This document shows positions 44,761 to 54,585 of a stretch of 64,000 nt of DNA, piece after piece. The stretch comes from Paramyrothecium sp. XJ0827 (taxonomy: Eukaryota > Ascomycota > Sordariomycetes > Hypocreales > Stachybotryaceae), in NCBI GenBank assembly GCA_020881915.1, contig JAJFPB010000003.1, positions 2,480,001 to 2,544,000 on the forward strand, in the 5' to 3' direction. Made by a program: the position numbers and the translations under genes. Below the pieces are notes generated by a model, which saw only the letters and a list, made by a program, of their open reading frames with translations, was not told where the DNA came from and searched no databases. The first letter of the stretch is position 1; each line of letters starts with the position of its first letter.

Positions 44761-46789
44761 ATGGGTTCCGCTCAGTCGTCTGTGAAAAGGTGTGACCTGT
44801 GCAACTTCAGGCTTGAAGATGGTGATGAGCTTGTTCCTGGTAAGCTGCGCCCAGCCGGCCATCGTGTCTGACTCTAGTCGCTGACCACATCAGGACCTGT
44901 TGACCGGATTTATGCTGTAGATTATGTGTATGGCCTTCCGTGCCGGTATTTGACGCCAGGCAGGCACATTGCCGGCATATATGGCACCAAACCCCGACTG
45001 CATCACGCCTCTTGTACAAGGCAAGCGCCATTGGCTCACGCGATACCCCATCCCGCTTCGTTCCGCTTCTTCGAGCCCGGTCTTCAGGAGGATGGGCGCA
45101 GGCACAGATGGACACTGCGGCAGCTTGATAGGGACCCCAGCATGCCACGAGTCTACCCGCCGAGGGATGTGCCTACCGGCCCCGTGTTTGGTGAATTTGC
45201 TGCTGCTTGGAACGAAAATCTCTGGCATACCTGCACCAACTACAACTCAAGCGTCACCGTCGAAATGCCCATTTATGTCCGCTACATCGAGTACGAGGAG
45301 CAGAAGTACATTCGGCTCCTGACAAACACGGCCCCGGACGACAACCCGGAGCCGGTATACACGCCGGACATGAGACCCGAGGTGGACGCCGTATACTTTG
45401 CGGAGAGCTACCTGGGTATCGTCGACATGGTCTTCGGGTCGCGGAGGTTTGCGCCACCCGTCCATCAGCATGCAGATGTCTACTGGAAGGGCGTACCGTT
45501 CCCTGACAAGTTCGGGACGTTGAGGACCGTCACAGATGTAGGTCATTTGCTAGAGTCAAGCCTGACGTCCGCTGACCGCTCTCCAGGGCCTCAAAATCAG
45601 GGGCATAGAGACACACTTCACAAGCGGGTTCAAGATCACCGGGAGCGCAACGGCTTCCGTGCTTCCTCAGCCCTATGACTTTCCCCTGCGTCACTTTCCC
45701 GTTGACAACTCGCCAGCACCTGAACGGGTCAGTTTGTTCAAGTTCAACGAGCCTGGGACCATCGGTTACTCGGTGTGCTGGAACCAAAGGATTGTTGCCA
45801 TCCATACTCACAGGATGGGCGAGAACCTTCACAACTGTTATGCACCTCGCCTCGACCACGGTCCGACGCCGATATGGCAGTTAATGCCTGTCGAGAAAGG
45901 CGAGCACATCTCCATGACGTTTCACCATTCCCACCAGAACTGCCAGCAAATGTACATCACAGTGAGTCCAGCACCCCCGCTACCTCTGGTTGTTCACAAT
46001 GGTAATGTTTCGTAGGTCAAGACCAACAAAGGTCGCGTGTACCGTTTCGGCCCTCAGGGTGACTTGTGCGGCAAGTCCAAGGGTTATATCCTGTTCGACA
46101 GGCATAGGGATGACACGAACCACATCTACTATCAGGATCACCCGCGCAACCTCGGCGGCCTCGCCTTCGATGGCTGGCGCCGGTTCGAAGAGATGCAGCA
46201 GTGGGAGGGCCCGCACATTCCCGACCCGCCGTTCGACCCCAAGGACTGCACATCGCACTTCTTCTGCTCAGATGCGTTCTTGAACAGCGTCATCGCGATC
46301 ACGCCATGCCGGCTCCAAAGGATGGGCGTTGATGTCATCGCCGGCCTGATCCTGCACTTCAAAGACGGCCATCACGAGACGCTCGGCCAGGTCCGGCTCG
46401 ACATGCTCGGCAAGCGCTTGGATGTGCCGTATGGGCCCAAGGAGTTTTGGCTGCGCATCGAAAAGGTCAGCGGCAGCTACCCCAACGTAGTTGAGGTGCG
46501 GTTCGACCGGCCGCCGCAAGACTCGCCCAAGGATGACGCTTTCGGCGGCAGATGCTGGTTCGCCATCAACTTGTACGACAACCTGGAGTGGTGGTACACC
46601 GACACGGCTTCCATCCTGCAATGGCAGGGCATGAGGACTCCTGGCATCACGCATCACGACCACCTGCAGAAGATGGCTCTGGCCGTCTGGAACAACTGCA
46701 CCAGTGACATGGACGTGGACTCCTCCATGATCCCGGGCTACGATCAAACTGAGGACTTTGGAGACCTGGTTGATCCTCACTCTCAATGA
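44761..46789 (+). CDS. Uncharacterised fungal protein with probable N-myristoylation site
   Basis: Four exons give 623 residues: 44761-44839, 44894-45537, 45587-45961 and 46016-46789, with introns of 49 to 54 nt that keep frame. The start MGSAQSS fits the N-myristoylation pattern (Gly2, Ser6), suggesting membrane attachment. A CxxC follows (KRCDLCNFRLEDGDE). The rest is globular, rich in Trp, Tyr, His and Asp (VEMPIYVRYIEYEEQKYIRL, FHHSHQNCQQMYITVKT, LHFKDGHHETLGQVRLDML, LEWWYTDTASILQWQG). I do not recognise a catalytic motif or family with a known role. The T/C-rich sequence just upstream supports the chosen start. Such large uncharacterised proteins are common in accessory parts of fungal genomes. 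Confidence 0.75.
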
Positions 46790-46920
46790 GCGCTCTCGCC
46801 CAGGCCGGTCACAGCATGTCCCTGCCGACTCGGCCCTCACGTCTGGATGAGTGCTTCACATCCCTATCGGCCCATTCGAGGCCCGTTTACTGCTTTCATG
46901 AATTGATGATCTCCTATCTC

Positions 46921-46970
46921 TTGGGGACGTTCCCGGCTCAATCCTTTGGGGACGTTCCCAGCTCAATCCT
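46921..46970. repeat. 25-bp tandem repeat, two copies and a remnant
   Basis: Two head-to-tail copies starting TTGGGGACGTTCCC, at 46921-46945 and 46946-46970, differing at one base, followed by the start of a third (TTGGGATTGAG). It lies about 130 bases past the stop of the preceding gene. Confidence 0.9.
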
Positions 46971-47879
46971 TTGGGATTGAGTGGGCTCCAAGGTCTGTTA
47001 GTTTGTGCACTCTTCATCAAAAGCAGGAAAGAAAAAAAAATTGCAAAAGAAAAAGAGAAGAAAAAAAGAAGAAAGAAAGAAAACAGAAAAAAAAGAGGGA
47101 AACAAAAAAGACTGAAACGACATCATCCTGAAGGTGCACACTTCCATCTTCAGGAATCTACAACCCCTTTCTCCGCATGCATCAAGTGGCTTTCTGCCGC
47201 CCCTTTTCCTCAAACCCTCGTCCTCACCCTCATCCTCCACCCTCATCCTCATCCCTCATCCTCATCCCTCATCCCCACAGATTGTGATCAAACCGCACTC
47301 TCCACTCACTCCCTGTGTTTGCTGGCGACGCAAAGTGGGACGAAAGATTTCCAGCAGGGTTTCTTTTCATGTGTTCCCTTCTTCCTATGTCTTTCCTATG
47401 CCTTTCCTATCTTTCCTTGGCTGGGATGCTGCCACCGCTTAGATTGAACTGAATACGGCCAGCGGAACTTACGAATCGACGAGTTTGGTGTCTGTACTAT
47501 TGTGTTTCTGGGTTTTTCGGCAATATGGCTGGTTCCTTGCTGGGATTTAATGGTTCTCTGGGTTACGATTTCACGTCCACATCTCCTTTCTTCCGGCTAC
47601 GCTCCGCGCAGTCAACTAACCACAATCGTTCATCTTCACTTCTTTTCTTGCCTGATCTACTCAGCAAGACCCTGGTATGACAATACCTTCTGTAACCAAG
47701 GTGCTAGCCTCTGGTACAGTATGGTTGGACTTTCCTTGGCAGGTGTCGTTTCATGGTCGAAAACAAAAAATTGAAATACGCTATCTAGGAGAGTTGGGAT
47801 CGTTTTATCGGTCAGTAGTAAATCTCGCGGGCTAGATAGTAAGAAAAGTCTGTTTGTCTTTTTTTTTTTTTTTTAACAA

Positions 47880-48165
47880 TTGGCTCCGTTTTCTCTGTGA
47901 ATCTCTCTGTTGGCTTCACTGCTGGCTTCCGCTTTGTCTGTCAGTAGCTAGAGATCTCGTGCTTAGGTGGTCAGAATCGTGTGTTTTGCAAGACTCGGCT
48001 CCATTTTGCATGCAGATCTCTCTGCTGGCTTCACTGCTGGCTTCCATTTTTCGGTCAGTGGCTAGAGATCTCGTGCTTAGATGGTCAACACCGTGTGTTC
48101 TGCAACACTTGGCTCCTTCTTCCCTGTAAATCCCTCTATCGGCTCCACGGCTGGCTTCACTCCTG
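47880..48165. repeat. 114-bp tandem repeat, about 2.5 copies
   Basis: Copies at 47880-47994, 47995-48108 and partly 48109-48165. The core GCTAGAGATCTCGTGCTTAG recurs exactly 114 bases apart (47947 and 48061). Copies differ at scattered positions, so the array is not brand new. The spacing is a multiple of three and the array is open in one frame on each strand (plus 47854-48129, minus 47916-48263). Confidence 0.88.
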
Positions 48166-48207
48166 AGCACGTAGGTATGGCATGGGCGCGGGGACATGGT
48201 CCGTATC

Positions 48208-48380
48208 CTCGCATACTCCCGTATGTCAGACCTTAGTCCTAGGCGAGCCCACGATACCTTCATGCTCGCATACTCCCTGTATTGCAGACATGAATCACGG
48301 GCAAGGTCACGACGCCTTCACGCTCGCACATCTCTGTATTTCAGACTTGAGTCATAGACATGGCCACGATACCTTCATGT
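48208..48380. repeat. 58-bp tandem repeat, three copies
   Basis: Diverged head-to-tail copies at 48208-48264, 48265-48322 and 48323-48380. Each begins CTCGCA and ends in a CACGA(T/C)(A/G)CCTTCA(T/C)G-like segment. It follows the 114-bp array by about 40 bases but is unrelated to it in sequence. Confidence 0.82.
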
Positions 48381-48855
48381 CCACGCTCGTTACACGGTAC
48401 CACCTCACGCAATGCAGGTTTGGCATTTCTCTGGTGACAAGAAGCGTTGCACACCAAATGGACAAGAAGCATCCATCCTACTTGGGCCACCAAGCCATGT
48501 CCAATCTCAGGCTGGAGGTGTTTCCCCTCTGATTTACCCTCTGACGGAGACCTACCGATTCAGCTCGCTGACGATCCCCAAGCCTCAACAAACACACCCT
48601 AATGCAAGGTTCTTCCAAGTTGCACAGATCTTGCGCTGGGGGTGAGCCAAGCACACCCCTCCCCCTCCTTCTAGACCAAGGTTAATATAAGAGATATGCG
48701 ACCTTCGGGCGTGCCGCTACGCCACGACGCTCTTTGCTTTTCGCGATAGGACTTTATGGTCAGTCCATCTGCGACTTGCCGTGACAACATTTGCCCTTCC
48801 CCCGCTCTCGGATGCCTCTGCCGCCAACCAGAGCCGCTGAGGCCCAGCTGGCTGG

Positions 48856-48895
48856 CAAGTCCACGCAAGTCAACGCAAGTCTACGCAAGTCCACG
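48856..48895. repeat. 10-bp tandem repeat, four copies
   Basis: Four exact-length units of the pattern CAAGTCNACG, varying only around the third base before the final ACG. Confidence 0.9.
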
Positions 48896-49370
48896 GGTAG
48901 CTACATTGCACTAGCGCTCACTGGTGCAGAGAATGATACTCCCTGTTGCTCAATGGGGGTTTCGTGACTCCCAGCCTGCAGCTTGGGGGGGGGCAAGAGC
49001 TGGGGGAAACAGGAAACCTGCATGCTTGCTTCGTTTTCCTTGACGCCCTGGCCATCTCTTCCGGCTTATCAGAGGTGGTTGCCAGCGGGCGGTGATTGCT
49101 TCACTTACAGCCTGCGCGGGCAGCCAAAGAGAAGTCTCCAACCAGGCGGGCCACCAGCACGCCTTTTGTTTGCTCAATCAGCCCACCCAGACGAGTCGGT
49201 GTGCACTATCCGATCAAAGCATTTTCTTTTGCTCTCCAAGGAGCCAGGAGGTCATGCCCTTTCCGAGGGAGCAGCAGCGGGCGAGGCCGAAAAATTTGCT
49301 GGCACGCAGCCCCCCGGGGTCCTGTAGTAGAGAAGGGAGACCTCTCTCCTATATCTACCAAGCCTTCGCC

Positions 49371-51049
49371 ATGTCTGAATCCATTTCGTGCTGCGATTGC
49401 CTGCGCAAGAACAAGACCTGGGATTCCAAGACTTTGCCTCTTTACAACTTTGTTCGCAGTCAGCTCCCATCCGAAAGAGATTTTTGGTATCAAATAGACG
49501 CCCACGAAGCCAGACCTGATAGCCCTACCGTCGGTGACATGTCCGGAAACTCGACTCCGCGTCTCCCGCCTTGTGGTAAGCCGACGCACTGCCTTGCTCC
49601 TCGAACGTGATGAGAACTAATGCTTCCGTAGGCAAGTGTGGAGGAGATCAGGTCTGCTCGAATCAGAGCGCCCCGCGGTGCCTCCGATGTCCCTTGAGGG
49701 CCATCCAGGAGGAGCTCAGAAGACAGACGGCTGGGAATCTGAATGGTCCTGGGGAACAGGAGAACCAGGCACCACAGGTCGCACCACCTGTGGTCCCTGT
49801 TGAACCTGTACCGGCCACGCAGACGCCTCCTTCACGCAAGCGTAAGAGGGCAAGCAAGGCCGAAGGGGAGCCCCCTCAGGCTCGGTCTCAAGAGAGCCTT
49901 CCGAGGCCGTTGATCCCCATGCCCCGGAAGTCGCTTCCCAAGAAGCCGATTCCCAAGAAGGCGATTCCCAAGAACCGCCCTTCCCATTCTCGCAACAAGC
50001 CAACTGTTGCGGTCGGTACCGGTAACCAAGCTGAAGGCCATGGCACGGCTCCCGCGAGCTCTGGGACTGGCGCTGCCCTGAAGCTGGACCACCTCAATCC
50101 GTCCAAGGAGCTGCAGACTGGCCAAACCAAGGGCGTGATCGCTCCGAGCGGTATCGCCAGCCCTGGTCAGGTCGGCCGGTTCAACGATGCCAGCTGGGAG
50201 GCATTTATCGCCTACAATGCTGCTGCCGCACGAGCCCGTGGCATCGCTTTCAGCCCAGCCGACGCTGCAACGGACGATGCTCAGCAGACCTCTGCCATCG
50301 ACGCCCCGCCCCCCAGCGAGGCTGATTCTTCCGGCACCACGTTGATTGTTCAGATGTCCAGCATCTACACTGACCCTGGCGACGTGAGCAACAGGACCAG
50401 CGATGGCCAATCTGACGCGAGCACCATCGTTGAAGTCGCTAATGTCTCGGGCGCTCCTGGCATTGCTCCTGGCCAGAATCCGTCCAACCGCTTCCGCCTC
50501 TACGAGCCCTCTGGCAATCCTGGCTCTTCGGCATCCTCGGGGCCTTCAGGCACATCTGGACTTCATCCTTCAAGCCTCGGCTACGGAGACTTCGCTGGAA
50601 GCACGTATTCCGGCACCCACCCCGCGGTCTGGCCGCCGTACACCAGCAACAGTCCCGACTTCCCCGTGCACATCAATCCCGGCTTCCCCGTGCACATCAG
50701 TCCCGGCCTCCCCAGGGACATCAGTCCCGACAGTGATGCCAGCGGCGACGCAGTGTCCTTCGGGGAGTATATGAACTTCGTGGCGGCAGGCGGTGGCACG
50801 GTCAACCCCGGCCACCTTGACGCGGCCATGTACGATGCCGGGGCAACTCTTACGGCCATGGCTGAGGGCAGTATTGGCACGGGTCCATCTACAGAGGCAT
50901 TCGAGGCAGAGGCATTCGAGGTAGAGGCATTCGAGGCAGAAGCATTCGAGGCAGAGCCACTCGAGGCAGAAGCATTCGAGGCATTCGAGGCATTGGAGGC
51001 ATCTTTTGGGCCATGGGATGCCGAAAGCCCAACTGATCGGCTCCTTTGA
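49371..51049 (+). CDS. Low-complexity protein with CxxC motifs, possibly truncated zinc-finger protein
   Basis: Two exons, 49371-49575 and 49632-51049, give 540 residues. The N-terminus has paired cysteines (ISCCDCLRKNKTW, then PPCGKCGGDQVCSNQ and RCLRCPLRA) that may bind zinc. Next comes a basic, Lys/Pro-repeat region (SLPKKPIPKKAIPKN) that could be a nuclear localisation signal. The middle is Ser/Gly/Pro/Ala-rich with a duplicated VHINPGFPVHISPG step. The C-terminus is a run of EAFEA-type units from about 50897. The frame stays open after the TGA at 51047 for another 29 codons, which read as most of a C2H2 finger. I do not recognise the family; a nuclear or regulatory role is inferred only from the cysteines and basic region. 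Confidence 0.6.
50897..51000 (+). repeat. In-frame EAFEA repeat
   Basis: A minisatellite of GAGGCATTCGAGGCAGAG-like 15- and 18-base units encodes a string of Glu-Ala-Phe-Glu-Ala repeats at the C-terminus of the preceding protein. All unit lengths are multiples of three, so the frame is kept. Confidence 0.85.
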
Positions 51050-51139
51050 GCGAACATGGCCTGCGACGTGACCTTCGACTCGTTCGGGAGCCTGAAGGAA
51101 CACTACTTGCTGACACACGCACAAGCCAACCCCCAGTGA
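51050..51139 (+). other. In-frame extension past the stop with C2H2-finger spacing
   Basis: After TGA at 51047-51049 the same frame continues for 29 codons to TGA at 51137-51139. It includes CDVTFDSFGSLKEHYLLTH, which has the C-x3-F-x5-L-x2-H-x4-H part of a C2H2 finger. The missing first cysteine in a C-x4-C arrangement would fall on the TGA codon itself. Confidence 0.45.
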
Positions 51140-54100
51140 GGGCGATGGTATGGCAGGCCATGGGGAGAGTCGTGCTTGTGGCGGTGGTGTGGGTGCTTTT
51201 GCCAGAACACGCGGCGATCAGCCTATCAGGGTTGCTTGTTCAATTCAGCGGCTTTGGACTCTGAAAAGGCAGGAATTGTTTTCCTTTATTTCCTAACGCA
51301 CATCTGTCTGCTCGAATTTGGCTCTGTCTGTGTTGAGAGAACCCGTCTTGTTGGTATCATTGAGGTTTGGTATCCAGGGGTTACACATCGCAGAAACTGC
51401 TGCACGTACTTCCCCCCACGTTCCTTCAGGGTCAACTACTCCAATCGCTTCAACATCATGAGTTTGTGTACCTTAAAAAGATAAAACCCCAAAAATACAT
51501 TTCTTCTGTTTGCAATTCGCTAGCTTTCTACCTCATCATTGGCTCGGCAATGTTGGAAGAAGCCCTCACAATGAATTCCCTTGGCGATAGGGATGCTAAA
51601 GGGCGGTGATGGAGTTAAATTGGGAACACGGAGACTCCACAGCGGAGGCCGTGGACGGATCCCCAGTAACGGATACCCAGTAGCGTGATTACACATGGGC
51701 CTCGGCTGTGGAAATATTGAAGAAGGGCGGTAACAATGAGGGTAGATGCATGCGCTGTCACGACGCCAGCAGGTTGGGCAAGCATGCATGCGTGCATTCA
51801 GCGTGGGGAGAGAGAGAGCATGGGCAAATTCGGAGCATCTTCCACAGCACCTTCCAAGCGTTGAGCCAATTTTGTTCACTTGCCTTATTTCACCTTCATC
51901 TGACCTCGTCTGCACGGTAAGCCAGCGGTTGCCATATGTCGCTCTTTACGGCGAGAATGGGTGGCTCGCGTGGGATGAGTTTCCCCGGAAAGACGGAGAT
52001 GGATGCCAGGCGGAAGACTGGGGAAATGCAGACCTGGGGCCATGGGGGGACGAATGGCCAGGCATGGGCGTGGGTGTGGGCATGGGCATGGAGCATGGAG
52101 CATGGGCGTGGGCGTGGGTTGAACCGGGTTTAATCTCCTCCGTGCGCGTGGCACGCTGCTCGCTGCAGCGGCTGGCCTGATCTTTTGCCTGGGCGCTCAA
52201 TGAACATGCAGGTCTATTGGACCCTGAAGATCAAGCTAGAAGGCGATTGCCCGACGACTCCGCACAGTACCCATGCCGCGGGAGGCGAGAAGAAGATTGA
52301 GGGCACGAGGACATCTTTTTGGGCGCATCCAGACCATACCGCTGCCTGCATCGTGAAATGGGTCCGCCGGCCCTGTCCCTGCAAGAAAAATTGAGAAAGT
52401 TTTTTGCTTTTGTTGAGGAGCCGTAGCGATGCACTGCGACGACGAAAGGTCAAAAGACCACCGCAAACCGCACAAGTTTGGGCTTGTGGTTGTGGCTCTC
52501 GTTTTGTGGTTGCCATTGCCTACCTTAGGTGGACCAGGTTTGTGGTCCAAGTGGACGGGGAGCCGGAGGTGTGGTGTTGGACTGAGACAGTGGGTGCGCC
52601 ACATTGGAGCACGCCCGTGAAGAAGTCCTCCCCGGGTTGGAGGTCGGACAGATCCGGCGAAAGCTGAAGAGCTGCCGCGTACACTTACCCCACGGCTTCT
52701 GTCGACGGGCTGCACTTCTGACGATAAGGGGAGACGTGGTGACGATGGGTTGGAGATCGCAGCCCTTGCAAATCTGGAGGTGTAGCAGCATTTGTGCATT
52801 TCATCGTGCCGCCCCCCACCCTTTTTCCCGGCTCCCAGGACGGGTAGAAACAGCGCGTTAGTCTCGGCTGAGCGAGACGGCCAGGACGCGAGAGCCTTCA
52901 GGATGAAAGATACTCTGGAGTGTGAGTCAAATCCAAGATTTCGGCGCATTTCTTTTCTTTTGTGTTGTTTGCATCGACACACCCAACACGTAAGTGGCAC
53001 ACTTCTGGAAGAGCTGCGGAGCGGCTCAGCCCGGGGCCGCTTGCAGGACGTTTGTCGACGGTACGTGCCCGGAAACTAACGCACAGAGCCTGAGCCTGAT
53101 TTAGGTACCGTACAGGGTATACAGTGTTGGGACGAGGTACAGCCGTGAAGCCCAGGACTGTGGAGTCACCTTGCTCCATAGCAGAACCCCAGTGATCTTC
53201 GCCTGCTCATTCCTGTGCCCATACAGTGCCGCAATGTGCGCGGACCGTTTTGCCCGCTCCAACCGCCCGTTCCCCAACTGCCATGCTCCAACATCCCTAG
53301 GAGGCAGAGGTACCACCTACCTTTCCTTACCGTAGCCTGGGGACCGAAACGGCTACTCTGTACATCCCCCCCCCCGGCATCGATCCCATCTCCAACACCA
53401 ACAATCATTGTAGCTGCATGTCTTGAACTTTTTCCCCGTCACCACACTCAAGTGCTCATCGACCTTCCAGCCAGCCACACTCTCTGGAGTCCTTGGTCGT
53501 TTCCGGCCGCTTCCCCGCTCGTCGTGTCTTCGATCATCGGTCATTTGCATGCTTGCCGTCGCTGCAAGCACCTATCTGCTTTTGCCTCTGGCACCACAGA
53601 ACAAGGCTGTCGAATCGGAAGCCGTTCTCTTCACTCCCGGCAGCCACCCACCTCTAGACATGATGATGCGGCCGTGAGCCGGCCTGGCTGCATACTATTT
53701 TTCACCACTACTTGGTCCCATCTGGGGGGCTCCAAAGGGCGTGCAAAAGGGCGAATGGGGGGATTGTCTGATTGTCGAGCAAATACCTTACTGTACAGAT
53801 ACGAGTTGCTGACACGTCCCCTTTTCCTGCTTGCTTTGGCAATTGGAACGAGGCGCGACACTCCCACCCCCTCCCCCTTTCGGCCCATTTTATTGGCATC
53901 CGTCCATGAGAAAAATAACCCCGACTACCAAACCAAATCGGTCCTTGGCTGCACCCTGTGTGTCCCTCACGCTCGGGTCTGTCCTTTTGGCGTGAGCTTG
54001 GTTTGGGGCTAGAGGAGCCACACCCTGGCCATGCTCACCGATTCCCTCGCCCAGGTACCTGACGAGCCTGGCCCGACCTGCCGTGAGTGGACGCTGGGCG

Positions 54101-54585
54101 CGCGACACTGGGCCAAAACTCCACCGCAAAAGAGGACCCTGCCTCGAATCCCTTGCCTTGCCCTGGCATCTGGGCCCCGCTGCCTTTCCGCTGGTGCCTT
54201 TTTTTTCCTTCGTGGCTTTTGCGTCATTGCCAACTTCACCTCATTTTCCCGAGTCCCCTAATTCCCCTTTACCGCTAAACCACTTTCTCTCGCCTCTCCA
54301 TGTCCCTGTCCGCACGTCCACCCACTCGACTCCCAATCCTGCTGTTCCACTTTCGATCGTCCGACCTCGACTGACGTTTTCTCAATCCCATTTCCATTTC
54401 CTGCTTCTGGTTCTGTTTCTGTCTCGGCCACCGTCCAGCAAGCTTCCAGTCTAAAACCTGATTCCATGGTTTTGCTTTAGTCGTTGCTCTCCTCCAGCCC
54501 TCCTGCTACCCCTAGCGCTGCGGCTCCGTTTGCTTTTACCAGTTTCAGGCTCGGAAGTGGCTCCAGACGGTCCCGCCCTGCCACC
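51140..54585. other. Intergenic stretch, 3.4 kb
   Basis: No supported gene. Long open frames at 52236-53000 (minus, GTG start) and 53215-54012 (plus) lack motifs; the latter is translated pyrimidine-rich leader. A GGGCAT/GGGCGT minisatellite lies at about 52061-52118, and GGTACC/TACCTT elements at 53103-53340. From about 54235 to 54480 the strand is strongly C/T-rich and ends near the start of the next gene. Confidence 0.5.
52061..52118. repeat. GGGCATGGGC-type minisatellite
   Basis: Degenerate short repeats of GCATGG, GCGTGG and GTGTGG follow one another over nearly 60 bases in intergenic sequence. Confidence 0.8.

Larger units (their letters stand above)
46790..49370. other. Intergenic stretch rich in tandem repeats, 2.6 kb
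   Basis: No supported gene. It contains at least four separate short tandem arrays (listed individually), a purine-rich A/G run at 47027-47120, a T16 run near 47860 and a C/T minisatellite of CATCCTCATCC type at about 47222-47280. The density of repeats is far above the rest of the window. Confidence 0.6.

Noticed and set aside
52236..53000. 254-codon minus-strand open frame
   Set aside because: GTG start, composition rich in Arg, Pro and Ser, and no motif or neighbouring support.
53215..54012. 265-codon plus-strand open frame
   Set aside because: It is mostly pyrimidine-rich promoter sequence read as Pro/Ser/Leu. The real gene starts at 54586 in an ideal context.
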